Of a stretch of DNA of 64,000 bases, positions 41,337 through 49,994 are shown piece by piece. Origin of the DNA: Planctomycetota bacterium (lineage in GTDB: Bacteria > Planctomycetota > UBA1135 > UBA2386). Every line of letters starts with the position of its first letter. Within the stretch, counting starts at the first letter, position 1. Below the pieces are notes generated by a model. That model searched no databases. It was given only the letters and a program-made list of their open reading frames with translations, and was not told the origin of the DNA. The stretch lies in assembly GCA_025459175.1 (NCBI GenBank), contig JALORC010000019.1, positions 1 through 64,000 on the forward strand, in the 5' to 3' direction. The translations under genes were made by a program, and so were the position numbers.

Positions 41337-44300
41337 CGCGGACCGTCCTGAACGACCGTTCGCTGCCGACCGCGACCGCGATGGGTCTGCACCGCCATCG
41401 TCTCGTAGTCGACCTCGATGAACGGGGACTGGAACTCGAGGCCGGAGGCCAGCACCACGCGGGCCCAGTTCCGGTCGCGCGCGATCAGGCGATGGCGCGG
41501 CAGGTCGAGCTCCAGTTCGGCGGTGCGGGCCGTGAGGCGCGGCCAGTCGAGCGTCACCTCGCGTCCGGTCACCACGCCGATGTCGCCGCCGTTGCGCGTC
41601 ATCTGCAGTTCCTGGGCATCGATGCGCAGGCCGGTGGGGTCCGGACTGCCGTCGTCGGCGAGCGCCTGTGCGATCACCGGACCGCCGAACAGCACCGCCT
41701 CCGGGCGCACCTCGATGTTGCCGCGGCACCGCGCCTGCATGTGCGACAGCAGACCGTCCTTGCCCGGCTCGCGCAACACGAGCGTCGGCGGCAGGAACAC
41801 CGAGCGGTCGTCGAACGTGCCGAGCGCGAGCAGGTGCGTCACGCGCTCCGTCGGCGCATTCGCGGGGCCCTTGCTGCGCGGTGCGTATTCACTGCGCAGC
41901 CGCACCCGCGCGCCGCGCATCGTCTGTTCGCGGCCATCGCGGACGTGCACGACTTCGGCCGGGGTCGATCGTTCCGCATCGCCGACGAACAGCGCCGCGC
42001 CGGCACCCTGCGCCACCAGCAAGCGGTGGGCGGTGCCTTCGACGTGACCGTGCTCCTGGTCGTCGAGCGTGAAGCGCCGGACCTCGTCGACCAGCAGCCA
42101 CGGGGTGGCGCCGCTGAGGCCGTTCGCGAGGCCGGGCCCGCTCGCGCGGCCGCCGTGCCACCAGCGCACCTCGGGTGTCATCAGGAACGGCAGCAGGCGG
42201 ATCCGATCGGCTTCGCAGGTCAGCTGCATCGGCTCGGTCCGCTCCGGCTGCGGCACCGTGCCGCGCAGCGTCGGCCGTTGGTCGGCAGCGCTGCGCGCAT
42301 CGATCATCGCCGCGCGTCCACCCAGGTGGTGCAGGTCGATGCGCGGCCCGCGCATGTCGACCCGATGGCGCTTGGCAGCGCCCGGTCGGCCGCCTTCGTA
42401 GGCCAGGTGCGGCTGGCGGTCGTCGCTGGTCAGTTCGCGCCAGAGGCCTGGCTCGGCGTCGGCCGGGACCGGCAGCAGCTGCAGCGAGCCCGGTCCGGTC
42501 TGCAACAGGCGCGGCGAACGCGCGGTCAGCGAGTCGGTGCCCGAGGTCCACTTGACCTCGAGCGGCCAGCCGGCGAGGTCGAGCCCCTGCACCTGGTCCT
42601 TGGTGATCACCGCCACCAGGCGACGCACGCCGTCCAGCTGCAGTTGCTGCTGTGGCAGTTCCGCGCGCAGCTGGCCCGCCGGGTCGAGCAGCAGCAGGTC
42701 GCTGCGGCCCGCGTCGTGCTCGAGCCGACAGGTGCCGTGGCCAGTGAGGTGCGCGGTGCCGTGGCGCACGTCGTAGCGATGCGCGCGCCAGCGGGCGTCG
42801 TCGTGGCCGGGTTGCCCGGGGCCGGGTGGGCCGAGTTCGAGCCGTTGGCCGTCGTCGTTCTGCAGCAACGTGCAGCCGTCGCTGCCATCCGCGGCCAGGT
42901 CCGGCGCGTCCACCCCGCCCTGCTGCTGCACATGAACGGGGCCCAGTCCGTGCACGATCGCGTGTTCGGTCCCGTCGCGGCGCGCGATCCGGATCCCGTT
43001 GCCGGCCTCGAGGTGGCTCGGGCCGCTGTCGACCCGCGCCGCGCCGTCGCCGACGACCACCTGCAGATCCGCGAGCGGGCGCAGCGTCCACCGCGGGAAG
43101 CCGAACGCGCGGTGCAGTGCGCCGGGGCCCTCGCCGGGACGGATCACGTGCAGGCGGCGCTGCGCCTGGCCGATCACCGGGAACTTCTGTTTGCTGTTCT
43201 CGCGCACCGCGGTCTGTTCGAACCGCGAGGCGCCGCCGTGCGCGGTGAGCACCAGCAGCTCGCCGAACAGGCCCGGCCGCGCGGTGACCCGCGGCGTCTG
43301 CAGCTTGCCGCCGTCGACGTCGATGGTCGCCGGGGCGCCGGTCAGTTCGAGCTGGCGCCACGCGAGCTGTTGGCGCGAGCTGTCGCGTTCGCCATCGGCA
43401 GCGCCTGGGTTGCTGCTTCGGCACAACCAGCCGTTGAACTGGTCGCCGCGCACGGTGATGCGGCCGCTGTCGCCGCGCACCGAGGACGCCAGACCCGGCA
43501 GGCTGAGATCGCTGCGCTGCAGATCGAGCTGCACGTCGTCGTCGAGAGTGATGCGCGCCGCACCGCTGTCGAGGTCCTCGCGGTAGTGCAGGCGTCCCTT
43601 GGCGCGCACCACGGCCCCTTCGGTCTCGAGCACCGGATCGCGCAGGATCTCGACATCGGCGCGCCGCATGGCGCCACCGTTGCCGCGCGGCAGCCGCGCC
43701 TGGGTGCCGAAGCCGCGCAGCGTCGCCCGCCGCTCGCCGTCGAGCGTCAGCCGCACCGGTTGCGTCGGCGCCGTGGTCAGCAGCACCGACTCTGCTTCGA
43801 TCATCACCCGCGCGTCGCCGAGCTCGAGCCGCAGCCCAGGCAACCGGCTGTCGGGCAGCGTGAACAGCACCGCATCGCGCAGGTCGATGTCCTTGTCCTC
43901 GTCGGGGGCAGGGCGGCCGTTCGCATCGTTGCCCATGGTGACGAACGCCTGGCGGGCCTCGAGCACCGCGGCGGGTGCGCCGCGTTCGTAGAGGTCGATC
44001 CGCACCTGGTCGAGCTGCTGCAGGCTCTGCGCATCGGGCACCGGCTGGCTCTTCTCGGCCGAGAGCAGGTAGACCAGTTCGCGCCGCTTGCTGCCGTCGG
44101 GCTGTTCGATCGAGCGGTAGTGCGGCTTGGAGAACTTGCCGTGATGCGTCACCGACGCACTGACCTTGCCCTGCTGGAGGTCGATGCCGATCCCACCGGC
44201 CGCCGGTGCGTCCGGTTGCCGCTGGGGCGGTTCCGCGCTCGCCGCCGACGCCGGCACGGCGCGTTCGTCGCCGATCGCCAGCTGTAGCGCCAGCACGCCG

Positions 44301-44338
44301 AGCCCGAGCAGCAGCAAGAACGCCAGCAGCCGCTTCAT
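41333..44338 (-). CDS. Giant LptC/LptA-like periplasmic LPS-transport protein
   Basis: A 1001-residue protein with a single N-terminal membrane anchor (MKRLLAFLLLLGLGVLALQLA). The rest has no further helices and consists of repeated OstA-like beta stretches, such as DIDLRDAVLFTLPDSRLPGLRLELGDARVMIEAESVLL and, near the end, LRIDAQELQMTRNGGDIGVVTGREVTLDW and LDLPRHRLIARD. LptC is normally ~190 residues and LptA ~180, so this resembles an LptC anchor followed by several LptA-like modules. It lies between kdsC and lptD with 4-base overlaps on both sides, which strongly supports an LPS-transport role. Domain count by eye is not reliable. Confidence 0.75.
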   Translation of the reverse strand: MKRLLAFLLLLGLGVLALQLAIGDERAVPASAASAEPPQRQPDAPAAGGIGIDLQQGKVSASVTHHGKFSKPHYRSIEQPDGSKRRELVYLLSAEKSQPVPDAQSLQQLDQVRIDLYERGAPAAVLEARQAFVTMGNDANGRPAPDEDKDIDLRDAVLFTLPDSRLPGLRLELGDARVMIEAESVLLTTAPTQPVRLTLDGERRATLRGFGTQARLPRGNGGAMRRADVEILRDPVLETEGAVVRAKGRLHYREDLDSGAARITLDDDVQLDLQRSDLSLPGLASSVRGDSGRITVRGDQFNGWLCRSSNPGAADGERDSSRQQLAWRQLELTGAPATIDVDGGKLQTPRVTARPGLFGELLVLTAHGGASRFEQTAVRENSKQKFPVIGQAQRRLHVIRPGEGPGALHRAFGFPRWTLRPLADLQVVVGDGAARVDSGPSHLEAGNGIRIARRDGTEHAIVHGLGPVHVQQQGGVDAPDLAADGSDGCTLLQNDDGQRLELGPPGPGQPGHDDARWRAHRYDVRHGTAHLTGHGTCRLEHDAGRSDLLLLDPAGQLRAELPQQQLQLDGVRRLVAVITKDQVQGLDLAGWPLEVKWTSGTDSLTARSPRLLQTGPGSLQLLPVPADAEPGLWRELTSDDRQPHLAYEGGRPGAAKRHRVDMRGPRIDLHHLGGRAAMIDARSAADQRPTLRGTVPQPERTEPMQLTCEADRIRLLPFLMTPEVRWWHGGRASGPGLANGLSGATPWLLVDEVRRFTLDDQEHGHVEGTAHRLLVAQGAGAALFVGDAERSTPAEVVHVRDGREQTMRGARVRLRSEYAPRSKGPANAPTERVTHLLALGTFDDRSVFLPPTLVLREPGKDGLLSHMQARCRGNIEVRPEAVLFGGPVIAQALADDGSPDPTGLRIDAQELQMTRNGGDIGVVTGREVTLDWPRLTARTAELELDLPRHRLIARDRNWARVVLASGLEFQSPFIEVDYETMAVQTHRGRGRQRTVVQDGPR

Positions 44339-44895
44339 GGTCGACCCGACCGGTACTGGGCCGGCGGCCACGCCGAACGCGCGCGCAGCAGTTCTTCGAT
44401 GGTGTCGCGCACCGCACCGAAGCCGGCGCTGCAGCGGGTGACGTGGTGCACGACCGGGAACACGTCCGGGCGCGCTTCCGGCACGGTGACGGCGAATCCG
44501 ACCCGCTGCAGCACGGGCAGGTCGACGAGGTCGTCGCCGACGTAGCAGATGCGGCGCGGATCGAGCCCGGTGCGCGCCAGCAGTTCGTCGAGCGCGACGC
44601 CCTTGTCGAGGCGCTTCAGGATCACCTCGTGGATGCCGAGTTCGCGCGCGCGGCGTTCGGTCGACTCGCCGCCGCGGCCGGACAGCAGGCCCGAACGGCC
44701 CCCGGCGCGATGCCAGTAGGCGAGGCCGGCGGCGTCGTGGCAGTGCCAGGTCTTGTATTCGAGACCGTTGCCGTCGAACCAGACGCGGCCGTCGGTCAGC
44801 ACGCCGTCGATGTCGAGCAACAGGAACTCGATCGCGGCCAGGACGGCGGGATCCGGGCGACCGCGGCCGGCGATGGGGGAGCTGCTGGAGGTCAT
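44335..44895 (-). CDS. kdsC: 3-deoxy-D-manno-octulosonate 8-phosphate phosphatase KdsC
   Basis: A 186-residue HAD-family phosphatase that releases Kdo from Kdo-8-phosphate. The nucleophile motif is LLLDIDGVLTDGRVWFD (Asp nucleophile and general acid Asp, with Ile in place of the common Val), followed by HCHDAAGLAYWHRAGGRSGLLSGR and the third motif CYVGDDLVDLPVL. Length and the absence of a cap domain are typical of KdsC. It overlaps kdsD (start) and the lptC-like gene (end) by 4 bases each. Confidence 0.93.
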   Translation of the reverse strand: MTSSSSPIAGRGRPDPAVLAAIEFLLLDIDGVLTDGRVWFDGNGLEYKTWHCHDAAGLAYWHRAGGRSGLLSGRGGESTERRARELGIHEVILKRLDKGVALDELLARTGLDPRRICYVGDDLVDLPVLQRVGFAVTVPEARPDVFPVVHHVTRCSAGFGAVRDTIEELLRARSAWPPAQYRSGRP

Positions 44896-45863
44896 CCGAT
44901 CTTCAGGTTGAGCAGGTCTTGCACGTCGAGCAGTCCGAGCAGACGGCCGGTGCCGTCGACGACCGGCAGTTGGTCAATGGCGAGCCGATGCAGCAGGGCG
45001 AGCGCTTCGAGCGCGAACGTGTCGGGGCCGATCGAACGCGGCGCGCGCGTCATCGCCTCGTCGATCGAGCGTTCGCGCGGGTTCGCGAGTCCCTTCTCGA
45101 TCAGCCGCCGCAGGTCGCCGTCGGTGAAGAACCCGGTCAGCTTGCCGTCCCGGTCGACGACGCTGGTGGCGCCCGGCCGGCCCGGGGTCCGGGTCATCAC
45201 CTCGATCGCCTGCAGCACCGTGGCGCCGCTCGCGACGCACGGGTTGCGGTCGCCGGTGCGCATCAGTTCGCCGACCTTCATCAGCCGGCGACCGAGATCG
45301 CCGCCGGGATGGAAGCGCGCGAAGTCCTCGGGGCCGAAGCGCCGGCCTTCCTGCACCACCAGCGCCAGCGCGTCGCCGAGCGCCAGCATCGCGGTGGTGG
45401 AGGCACTGGGGGCCAGGCCGTACGGGCCGGGTTCGTCGATCAGGCCGAGTTCGAGCACCAGATCGCTGTGGCGACCGAGCGTCGACGCCGGGCTCTGGGT
45501 GATCGACACGATCGGCACGCCGACCGCCTGCACGTGCGGCAGCATCACCAGCAGTTCCTGGGTCTCGCCGCTCTTGCTGAACGCCAGCAGCAGGTCGCCC
45601 TGGTCGACGCGGCCGAGGTCGCCGTGGATGGCCTCGGCCGGGTGCAGGAAGATCGACGGCGTGCCGGTCGAGGCGAGCGTCGCCGACACCTTCTGGGCGA
45701 TGAACCCGGCCTTGCCCATGCCGGCCGTCACCACGCGACCCCGCAGTGCCAGGATCAGGTCCAGGCTGCGCAGGAAGGTGGGGCCGACCCGTTCCGCCAC
45801 CTGGCGAACGGCCGCCGCCTCGCGCTCGATGACGAAGCGAGCGCGCTCGATCCGTGGGTCCAT
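44892..45863 (-). CDS. kdsD: D-arabinose 5-phosphate isomerase KdsD/KpsF
   Basis: A 323-residue isomerase making arabinose 5-phosphate from ribulose 5-phosphate, the first step towards Kdo. The SIS domain has GRVVTAGMGKAGFIAQKVSATLASTGTPSIFLHPAEAIHGDLG and LLAFSKSGETQELL; SASTTAMLALGDALALVV and FHPGGDLGRRL are family signatures. Two C-terminal CBS domains follow (ending LLGLLDVQDLLNLKIG). It is the first gene of a four-gene operon with kdsC, the lptC-like gene and lptD, uniting Kdo synthesis and LPS transport. Confidence 0.95.
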   Translation of the reverse strand: MDPRIERARFVIEREAAAVRQVAERVGPTFLRSLDLILALRGRVVTAGMGKAGFIAQKVSATLASTGTPSIFLHPAEAIHGDLGRVDQGDLLLAFSKSGETQELLVMLPHVQAVGVPIVSITQSPASTLGRHSDLVLELGLIDEPGPYGLAPSASTTAMLALGDALALVVQEGRRFGPEDFARFHPGGDLGRRLMKVGELMRTGDRNPCVASGATVLQAIEVMTRTPGRPGATSVVDRDGKLTGFFTDGDLRRLIEKGLANPRERSIDEAMTRAPRSIGPDTFALEALALLHRLAIDQLPVVDGTGRLLGLLDVQDLLNLKIG

Positions 45864-45927
45864 TGTCAGGATCAGAGCGGCTGGCCGGCGGGGGCGCCAG
45901 CACGGCCTGTAGCGGGCAGCACTGCGA

Positions 45928-47328
45928 CTACGGCGCGCCGATCGTGAAGCCGCGGCCGACGCTGGCGCCGATCGGGAACTGCAGCGGGCTGGCCGGATCG
46001 AACACGAACGCCTGGGTGAAGAACTGCACGCCGACCGCGGCCGGCAGGTTCGGCAGCGTCCAGGTCAGGTCGCCGACACCACCGCCGAGCGGCACCGTCG
46101 CCGGCACGTCCACACTGACGTTCAGGTTGCAGCCGGCCGCGCCGACGGAGGCGAGACTGAGCGGCAGCGGGGCGGCGCCCCACAGGGTGTTGGAGTTGCC
46201 GAACACGATGATGCCGAGCAGCGCCGCCGCCGGGGCGCCGGTGATGCGCTGGTCGAAGTTCAGGCCGACGTAGGGCAGGCTGCGCGCGGTCAGGCCGACC
46301 GGGCCGGTGGTGGTCGGGCAGCCGGTGCCGAACGTGGTCGTCGCTGCCGGCGAGGTCGGCCGGTAGGTGAAGGTGTTGCTGAACTGGAAGCCGCCGCCGG
46401 TGACGCCACCACCGAGCACGATGCCGCCGGTGGTCGGATCGAAACCGACGGCCGCGGAGCTGCGCCCGGGCGGCACCTGCGCCATCGTGCGCTGGGTCCA
46501 GGCCGCGCCGTCCCACTCCCACGTGGTGTTGAGGTCGATCGGGGTCTGGGCGCCGTTCAGGCGCAGGCCGCCGAACATCACGACGCGCTGCCGGTGCGGG
46601 TCGTTGACGAGCAGTTGGTCACAGAGGGTGCCGGCACCCGACGTGCCGACGAACGACCAGGCACTGCCGTCCCAGAGCCAGGTCTCGTCGAGCGTCGTCT
46701 GCGCCAGGGTGGAGTAGCCACCGCTCATCAGCACCACGCCGCGCGCCGCGTCGAACGTCATGCGGTGGGCGCCGCGCGCCGACGGCGAACCGCTGGAGCG
46801 CAGGGTCCAGGTGGTGCCGTTCCATTCCCAGGTCTCCGAGCTGTCCTGACCCGACGGCACGAAGCCGCCGTGCATGACGATGACCTGTCGCTCGGCGTCG
46901 TAGGCCATCGCCGCGCCGAAGCGCGTCGACGGCGAGGTCAGCGGGAAGCGCTGCGTCCAGGTGGTGCCGTTGTAGGTCCAGGTGTCGTTGAGGAAGGTGC
47001 TGGTGCCGGCGCCGCCGCCGAACAACACCACGACGCCGCGCGCCGCGTCGTACGCCATCGCCGGCCGCCGCCGCACCGACGGCTGCTGCGCGGTGGTGAC
47101 GACCGCCCACGCCGTGCCGTTCCACTCGGTGGTCTGATTGAATTGTGTGGTGCCCTGTTCGCCGCCGAAGGCGACCAGCCGGTTGCGCGCGGTGTCCCAG
47201 GCGGAGCCGCCGAGCGCGCGGGGCGCGCCGGTCGGGCTGCTCAGGGTCCAGCTCACCTGCGCGAGAGCGCTGGTGGTCGTCAACAAGCAGAGGGCGAGTG
47301 CTGTTTGCGAGGGCACGAGGAGATTCAT
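45928..47328 (-). CDS. Secreted Kelch-repeat protein with planctomycete-type C-terminal module
   Basis: A 466-residue protein with a signal peptide (LLVPSQTALALCLLTTTSALA). Five to six Kelch-like repeats of about 50 residues follow the pattern AMAYDAxRxVVVxFGG...TWxWNGTTWT (for example at about residues 70, 120, 170, 225 and 285), indicating a beta-propeller. The last ~130 residues form a separate module starting FGTGCPTTTGPVGL and ending GRGFTIGAP, similar in layout to the end of the secreted protein at 12201-14600. No catalytic residues are evident. It is transcribed away from the duplicated block on its right. Confidence 0.85.
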   Translation of the reverse strand: MNLLVPSQTALALCLLTTTSALAQVSWTLSSPTGAPRALGGSAWDTARNRLVAFGGEQGTTQFNQTTEWNGTAWAVVTTAQQPSVRRRPAMAYDAARGVVVLFGGGAGTSTFLNDTWTYNGTTWTQRFPLTSPSTRFGAAMAYDAERQVIVMHGGFVPSGQDSSETWEWNGTTWTLRSSGSPSARGAHRMTFDAARGVVLMSGGYSTLAQTTLDETWLWDGSAWSFVGTSGAGTLCDQLLVNDPHRQRVVMFGGLRLNGAQTPIDLNTTWEWDGAAWTQRTMAQVPPGRSSAAVGFDPTTGGIVLGGGVTGGGFQFSNTFTYRPTSPAATTTFGTGCPTTTGPVGLTARSLPYVGLNFDQRITGAPAAALLGIIVFGNSNTLWGAAPLPLSLASVGAAGCNLNVSVDVPATVPLGGGVGDLTWTLPNLPAAVGVQFFTQAFVFDPASPLQFPIGASVGRGFTIGAP

Positions 47329-47495
47329 TGGATGCTTGGTTGCTGCGGGAGGTCGGGATCAGGGGGGCTTGGGCGACCCGCGCAACATAGTCCAGTTCGG
47401 CCGCGAGGGCACAGCGGTGGCCGTGGCGCGATGCTTGCATGGCAGGCCGCCGGCCCCGCCGATGGCGCCGGCCGCTACTCTGTGCCGTGCCTCCC

Positions 47496-48758
47496 ATGCC
47501 GACCCTGCGATTCGCTGCGAAGGTAGTCCTGCCGTTGCTGATGCTGCTGCCGGTGCTGGCCGGCAGTCTGCTGGCCCAGGTCACGCCGCCGGCGCGCCCG
47601 AAGATCCCGCCGGATCCGTACGTCGGCGGAGATGCCGGTCTGATGGCGAAGATCGGCTACACGGCGGTGGGCAACTTCCCGTTCGGCACCGGCCACAGCA
47701 CCCGCGACATCGACGAGCTGCTCGGCAGCGAGCCGCTGGTGTGGATCGAGACCGCTCACTTCCGCATCGGCTCGGCACTGCCGGCGCTGCCGTTGCGGGC
47801 GACCGGAGACGGCGGCGCCGAATGGGTGGATCGGACCCGCAAGGAACTGAAGCGGCTCGCCAAGTTGTTGCCGAAGGTCAAGGCCGACACCAAGGACCTC
47901 GACCAGTGGCTGCGTGCGCACCTGATCGCGATGCGGCTCGAGGACCTCTACACCGAGGTGCAGTCGGTGCTCGGGGTCAAGGACGCCGACTTCCCGCCGG
48001 CACCCGGCGACAGCCGCAGCGAGGCGGCGTCCTTCCGCGGGGTGGGGCCGTTCCTCGGCATGCGCGAGAAGTTCACCGTGCTGCTGTTGCAGCGCGGCTC
48101 CAGCCACGCTCGCTACACCAGCGCCCACTGCAAGCGCGAGATCGCGGAACCGATCCGGCACCACGACATCGCGTTCGGCAGCATGTACTGGGGCGGCACG
48201 CTGGAGACCGCCAATGGCCTGTTCGGCTCCGACCTGGCGCTGCACACGCACATGGTCTTCAACGTCGCGCACAATCTGTACACGTGCTATCGCAGCTACA
48301 GCCACGATCCGCCGGCGTGGTTGCCGACCGGTCTCGCGCACTGGCACTCCCGCCGCATCAGCCCGCGCTTCCCGACCTATGACCGCAAGCACGACGAGGA
48401 TCGTGAGCAGCGGACGTCGTTCTGGGAGTGGGGCAAACGCGTGCCGGGGATGATGAAGAACGACACCTTCGAGCCGCTCGAAGTGTTCCTCAATCGCCAC
48501 AATGCGGGTGAGTTCGGTATCGAGCAGCACATCCAGTCCTGGGCGCTGACCGACTATCTGATCCAATCGCGGAAAGATGCCTTCGCCAAATTCGTGCGCG
48601 CCTGCAAAGACCCGCTGCACGCCGGCCACAAGTGGCCGGAGCCGTCGGAAGTATCGCGTCAGCAGAGGGATGCGATGAAGTCGATGATGGCGACCACCCC
48701 CGCCGAACTCGATGCTGCCTGGCGTCTCGCCGTGCTCGGCGGCAAGGCCAGGAAGTGA
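47496..48758 (+). CDS. Secreted pseudo-peptidase-like protein A1 (degenerate gluzincin)
   Basis: A 420-residue exported protein (signal LRFAAKVVLPLLMLLPVLAGSLLA). The layout follows peptidase-MA/DUF1570 gluzincins: an early WIETAHFRI strand, a central helix, and a late SWALTDYLIQSRKDAFAKFVRA segment. However, the place expected for HExxH reads FNVAHNLYTCY (His 259), and the place expected for the third ligand (WLxEGLAEY) reads WLPTGLAHWHSRR. The catalytic Glu and second His are therefore missing, while other histidines are conserved. Protein A2 (51123-52343) is a clear paralog, including an identical 27-base DNA stretch over this motif (48255-48281 and 51849-51875). Function unknown. Confidence 0.8.
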   Translation: MPTLRFAAKVVLPLLMLLPVLAGSLLAQVTPPARPKIPPDPYVGGDAGLMAKIGYTAVGNFPFGTGHSTRDIDELLGSEPLVWIETAHFRIGSALPALPLRATGDGGAEWVDRTRKELKRLAKLLPKVKADTKDLDQWLRAHLIAMRLEDLYTEVQSVLGVKDADFPPAPGDSRSEAASFRGVGPFLGMREKFTVLLLQRGSSHARYTSAHCKREIAEPIRHHDIAFGSMYWGGTLETANGLFGSDLALHTHMVFNVAHNLYTCYRSYSHDPPAWLPTGLAHWHSRRISPRFPTYDRKHDEDREQRTSFWEWGKRVPGMMKNDTFEPLEVFLNRHNAGEFGIEQHIQSWALTDYLIQSRKDAFAKFVRACKDPLHAGHKWPEPSEVSRQQRDAMKSMMATTPAELDAAWRLAVLGGKARK

Positions 48759-48849
48759 CCTTGGTCGAGCCCCGGTATACTCGCCACCTCTCTCGACGGT
48801 CCGCCGGCCGATCCACGTACTGACCTTTTATCCCGTTCGGAGCGTGTCC

Positions 48850-49854
48850 ATGTTCCAGTTGACCATCCGTCTCACCTCTTGCGTGCTCTCGCTGGCCATC
48901 ACGGCGCTGGCCCAGTGCCCCCCGGCCGGTGGCTATGCGCCGCCTGTGCCAGGATACGAGGGCCCCAGCAATGGTGGCGCCACCCCGGGGGCACCGACCT
49001 CGCCCCAGCCGGCTGGTCCGAGCTCGCCGCGCCCGACCACTCCGGCGGCGCCCGCTCCGACCAAGGACACCACGACGCCGCGCGGTCCCGCCGCCAATCG
49101 GCCGGCCGGTCCGCGCACCGGTGGACGCGGCATGGCGTTGAGCTTCGAACGCGGCGCCACCTCGAAGGATCGTCTGCGGGTGCGCTGGGTGCACCCGGTG
49201 CCGGCCGAGCGCAGCGCGACCGAGACCTCGGCTGCCGGCCCGATCCCGTTCCAGGAAGCGATCCAGAAGATGTGGGACGAGAACGACCAGCGGCCGCTGC
49301 TGGTGCTGCGTGAGTGCTCGAAGTGCAAGGACAGCGACGAGGCGATGCTGTTCCGCGCGCTCGACAACGAGCGCACGCTGCTGCTGACCCGCTGGTTCCG
49401 CACGGTGCGGCTGCCGTCGCACGTCGCCGAGGCCGGGCACCCGTTCTTCAACGTGTTCGAGGGCCACGGCTTCGAGGGTGGCTGGCCGCACTTCTTCCTG
49501 CTGGCGCACCCCGGTGCCAAGCCGGTGACGTTCACGGCCGCGCAGACGCCGTCGCAGCTGTGGAAGGCGATGGGTGAGGTGATCGAGCAGCGCTACGCGA
49601 AGAACGTCGACAAGGCGATCAAGGAGTGGCAGTCGCTGCTCGAGACCTTCGACAAGGTCGATGCGCGTCATCGTCAGCTCGAGGACCAGCTGGCCGAGGT
49701 GCGCGCCGAAGCCGGTCCGGACTCGGCCCGGGCGAAGAAGCTGGCCGAGGAGCTGAAGCAGAACGCCGACGAACGCGACGCCGCGCTCGCGCGCGAGAAG
49801 CAGGTGCTGGATCTCGGCCTGCTGCCGATGCCGCGCACCGTCGCGGCCCGCTGA
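48850..49854 (+). CDS. Secreted thioredoxin-like CxxC protein B1
   Basis: A 334-residue exported protein: signal peptide to about residue 22 (TSCVLSLAITALAQC), a Pro/Gly/Thr-rich low-complexity stretch to about 95, then a probable thioredoxin-like domain. The latter contains RPLLVLRECSKCKDSDEAMLF with Cys 156 and Cys 159 (CSKC), then FFNVFEGHG and WPHFFLLAHPG, fitting a CxxC followed by a distal cis-Pro-type strand. The last ~85 residues are a charged coiled coil (ARHRQLEDQLAEVRAEAG). B2 (49995-51074) is a paralog, sharing an exact 41-base stretch (49420-49460 with 50637-50677). A strong terminator follows the gene. Confidence 0.78.
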   Translation: MFQLTIRLTSCVLSLAITALAQCPPAGGYAPPVPGYEGPSNGGATPGAPTSPQPAGPSSPRPTTPAAPAPTKDTTTPRGPAANRPAGPRTGGRGMALSFERGATSKDRLRVRWVHPVPAERSATETSAAGPIPFQEAIQKMWDENDQRPLLVLRECSKCKDSDEAMLFRALDNERTLLLTRWFRTVRLPSHVAEAGHPFFNVFEGHGFEGGWPHFFLLAHPGAKPVTFTAAQTPSQLWKAMGEVIEQRYAKNVDKAIKEWQSLLETFDKVDARHRQLEDQLAEVRAEAGPDSARAKKLAEELKQNADERDAALAREKQVLDLGLLPMPRTVAAR

Positions 49855-49874
49855 GCCAGACGATCCATCGACCG

Positions 49875-49899
49875 GGAGGGCGGGGGTTTCCCGCCCTCC
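49875..49899 (+). terminator. Rho-independent-type hairpin behind B1
   Basis: GGAGGGCGGG pairs perfectly with CCCGCCCTCC (10-base stem) around a 5-base GGTTT loop, then TGTGTG. It lies 20 bases after the B1 stop codon and 95 bases before B2, so B1 and B2 are probably separate transcripts. Confidence 0.75.
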
Positions 49900-49994
49900 T
49901 GTGTGACCGTCGGGCAGCCGATGCATAGACCGAACTTGTCAGTGTGGGGCCCCCACGTGCTGACCACGGAACCGCACGGTTCAAGGAGCGACTG

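Noticed and set aside
38787-41351. 854-codon open frame on the plus strand opposite lptD
   Set aside because: It is antisense to a protein with a signal peptide and LptD features; the composition is Val/Ala/Gln/Arg-rich shadow sequence.
41267-44287. 1006-codon open frame on the plus strand opposite the lptC-like gene
   Set aside because: The minus-strand gene has a clean start, 4-base overlaps on both sides and operon context; the plus frame has none of these.
48764-48790. Possible sigma-70 promoter with TATACT upstream of B1
   Set aside because: The TATACT at 48776-48781 has no acceptable -35 element at 16-18 bases, so it was not listed as a promoter.
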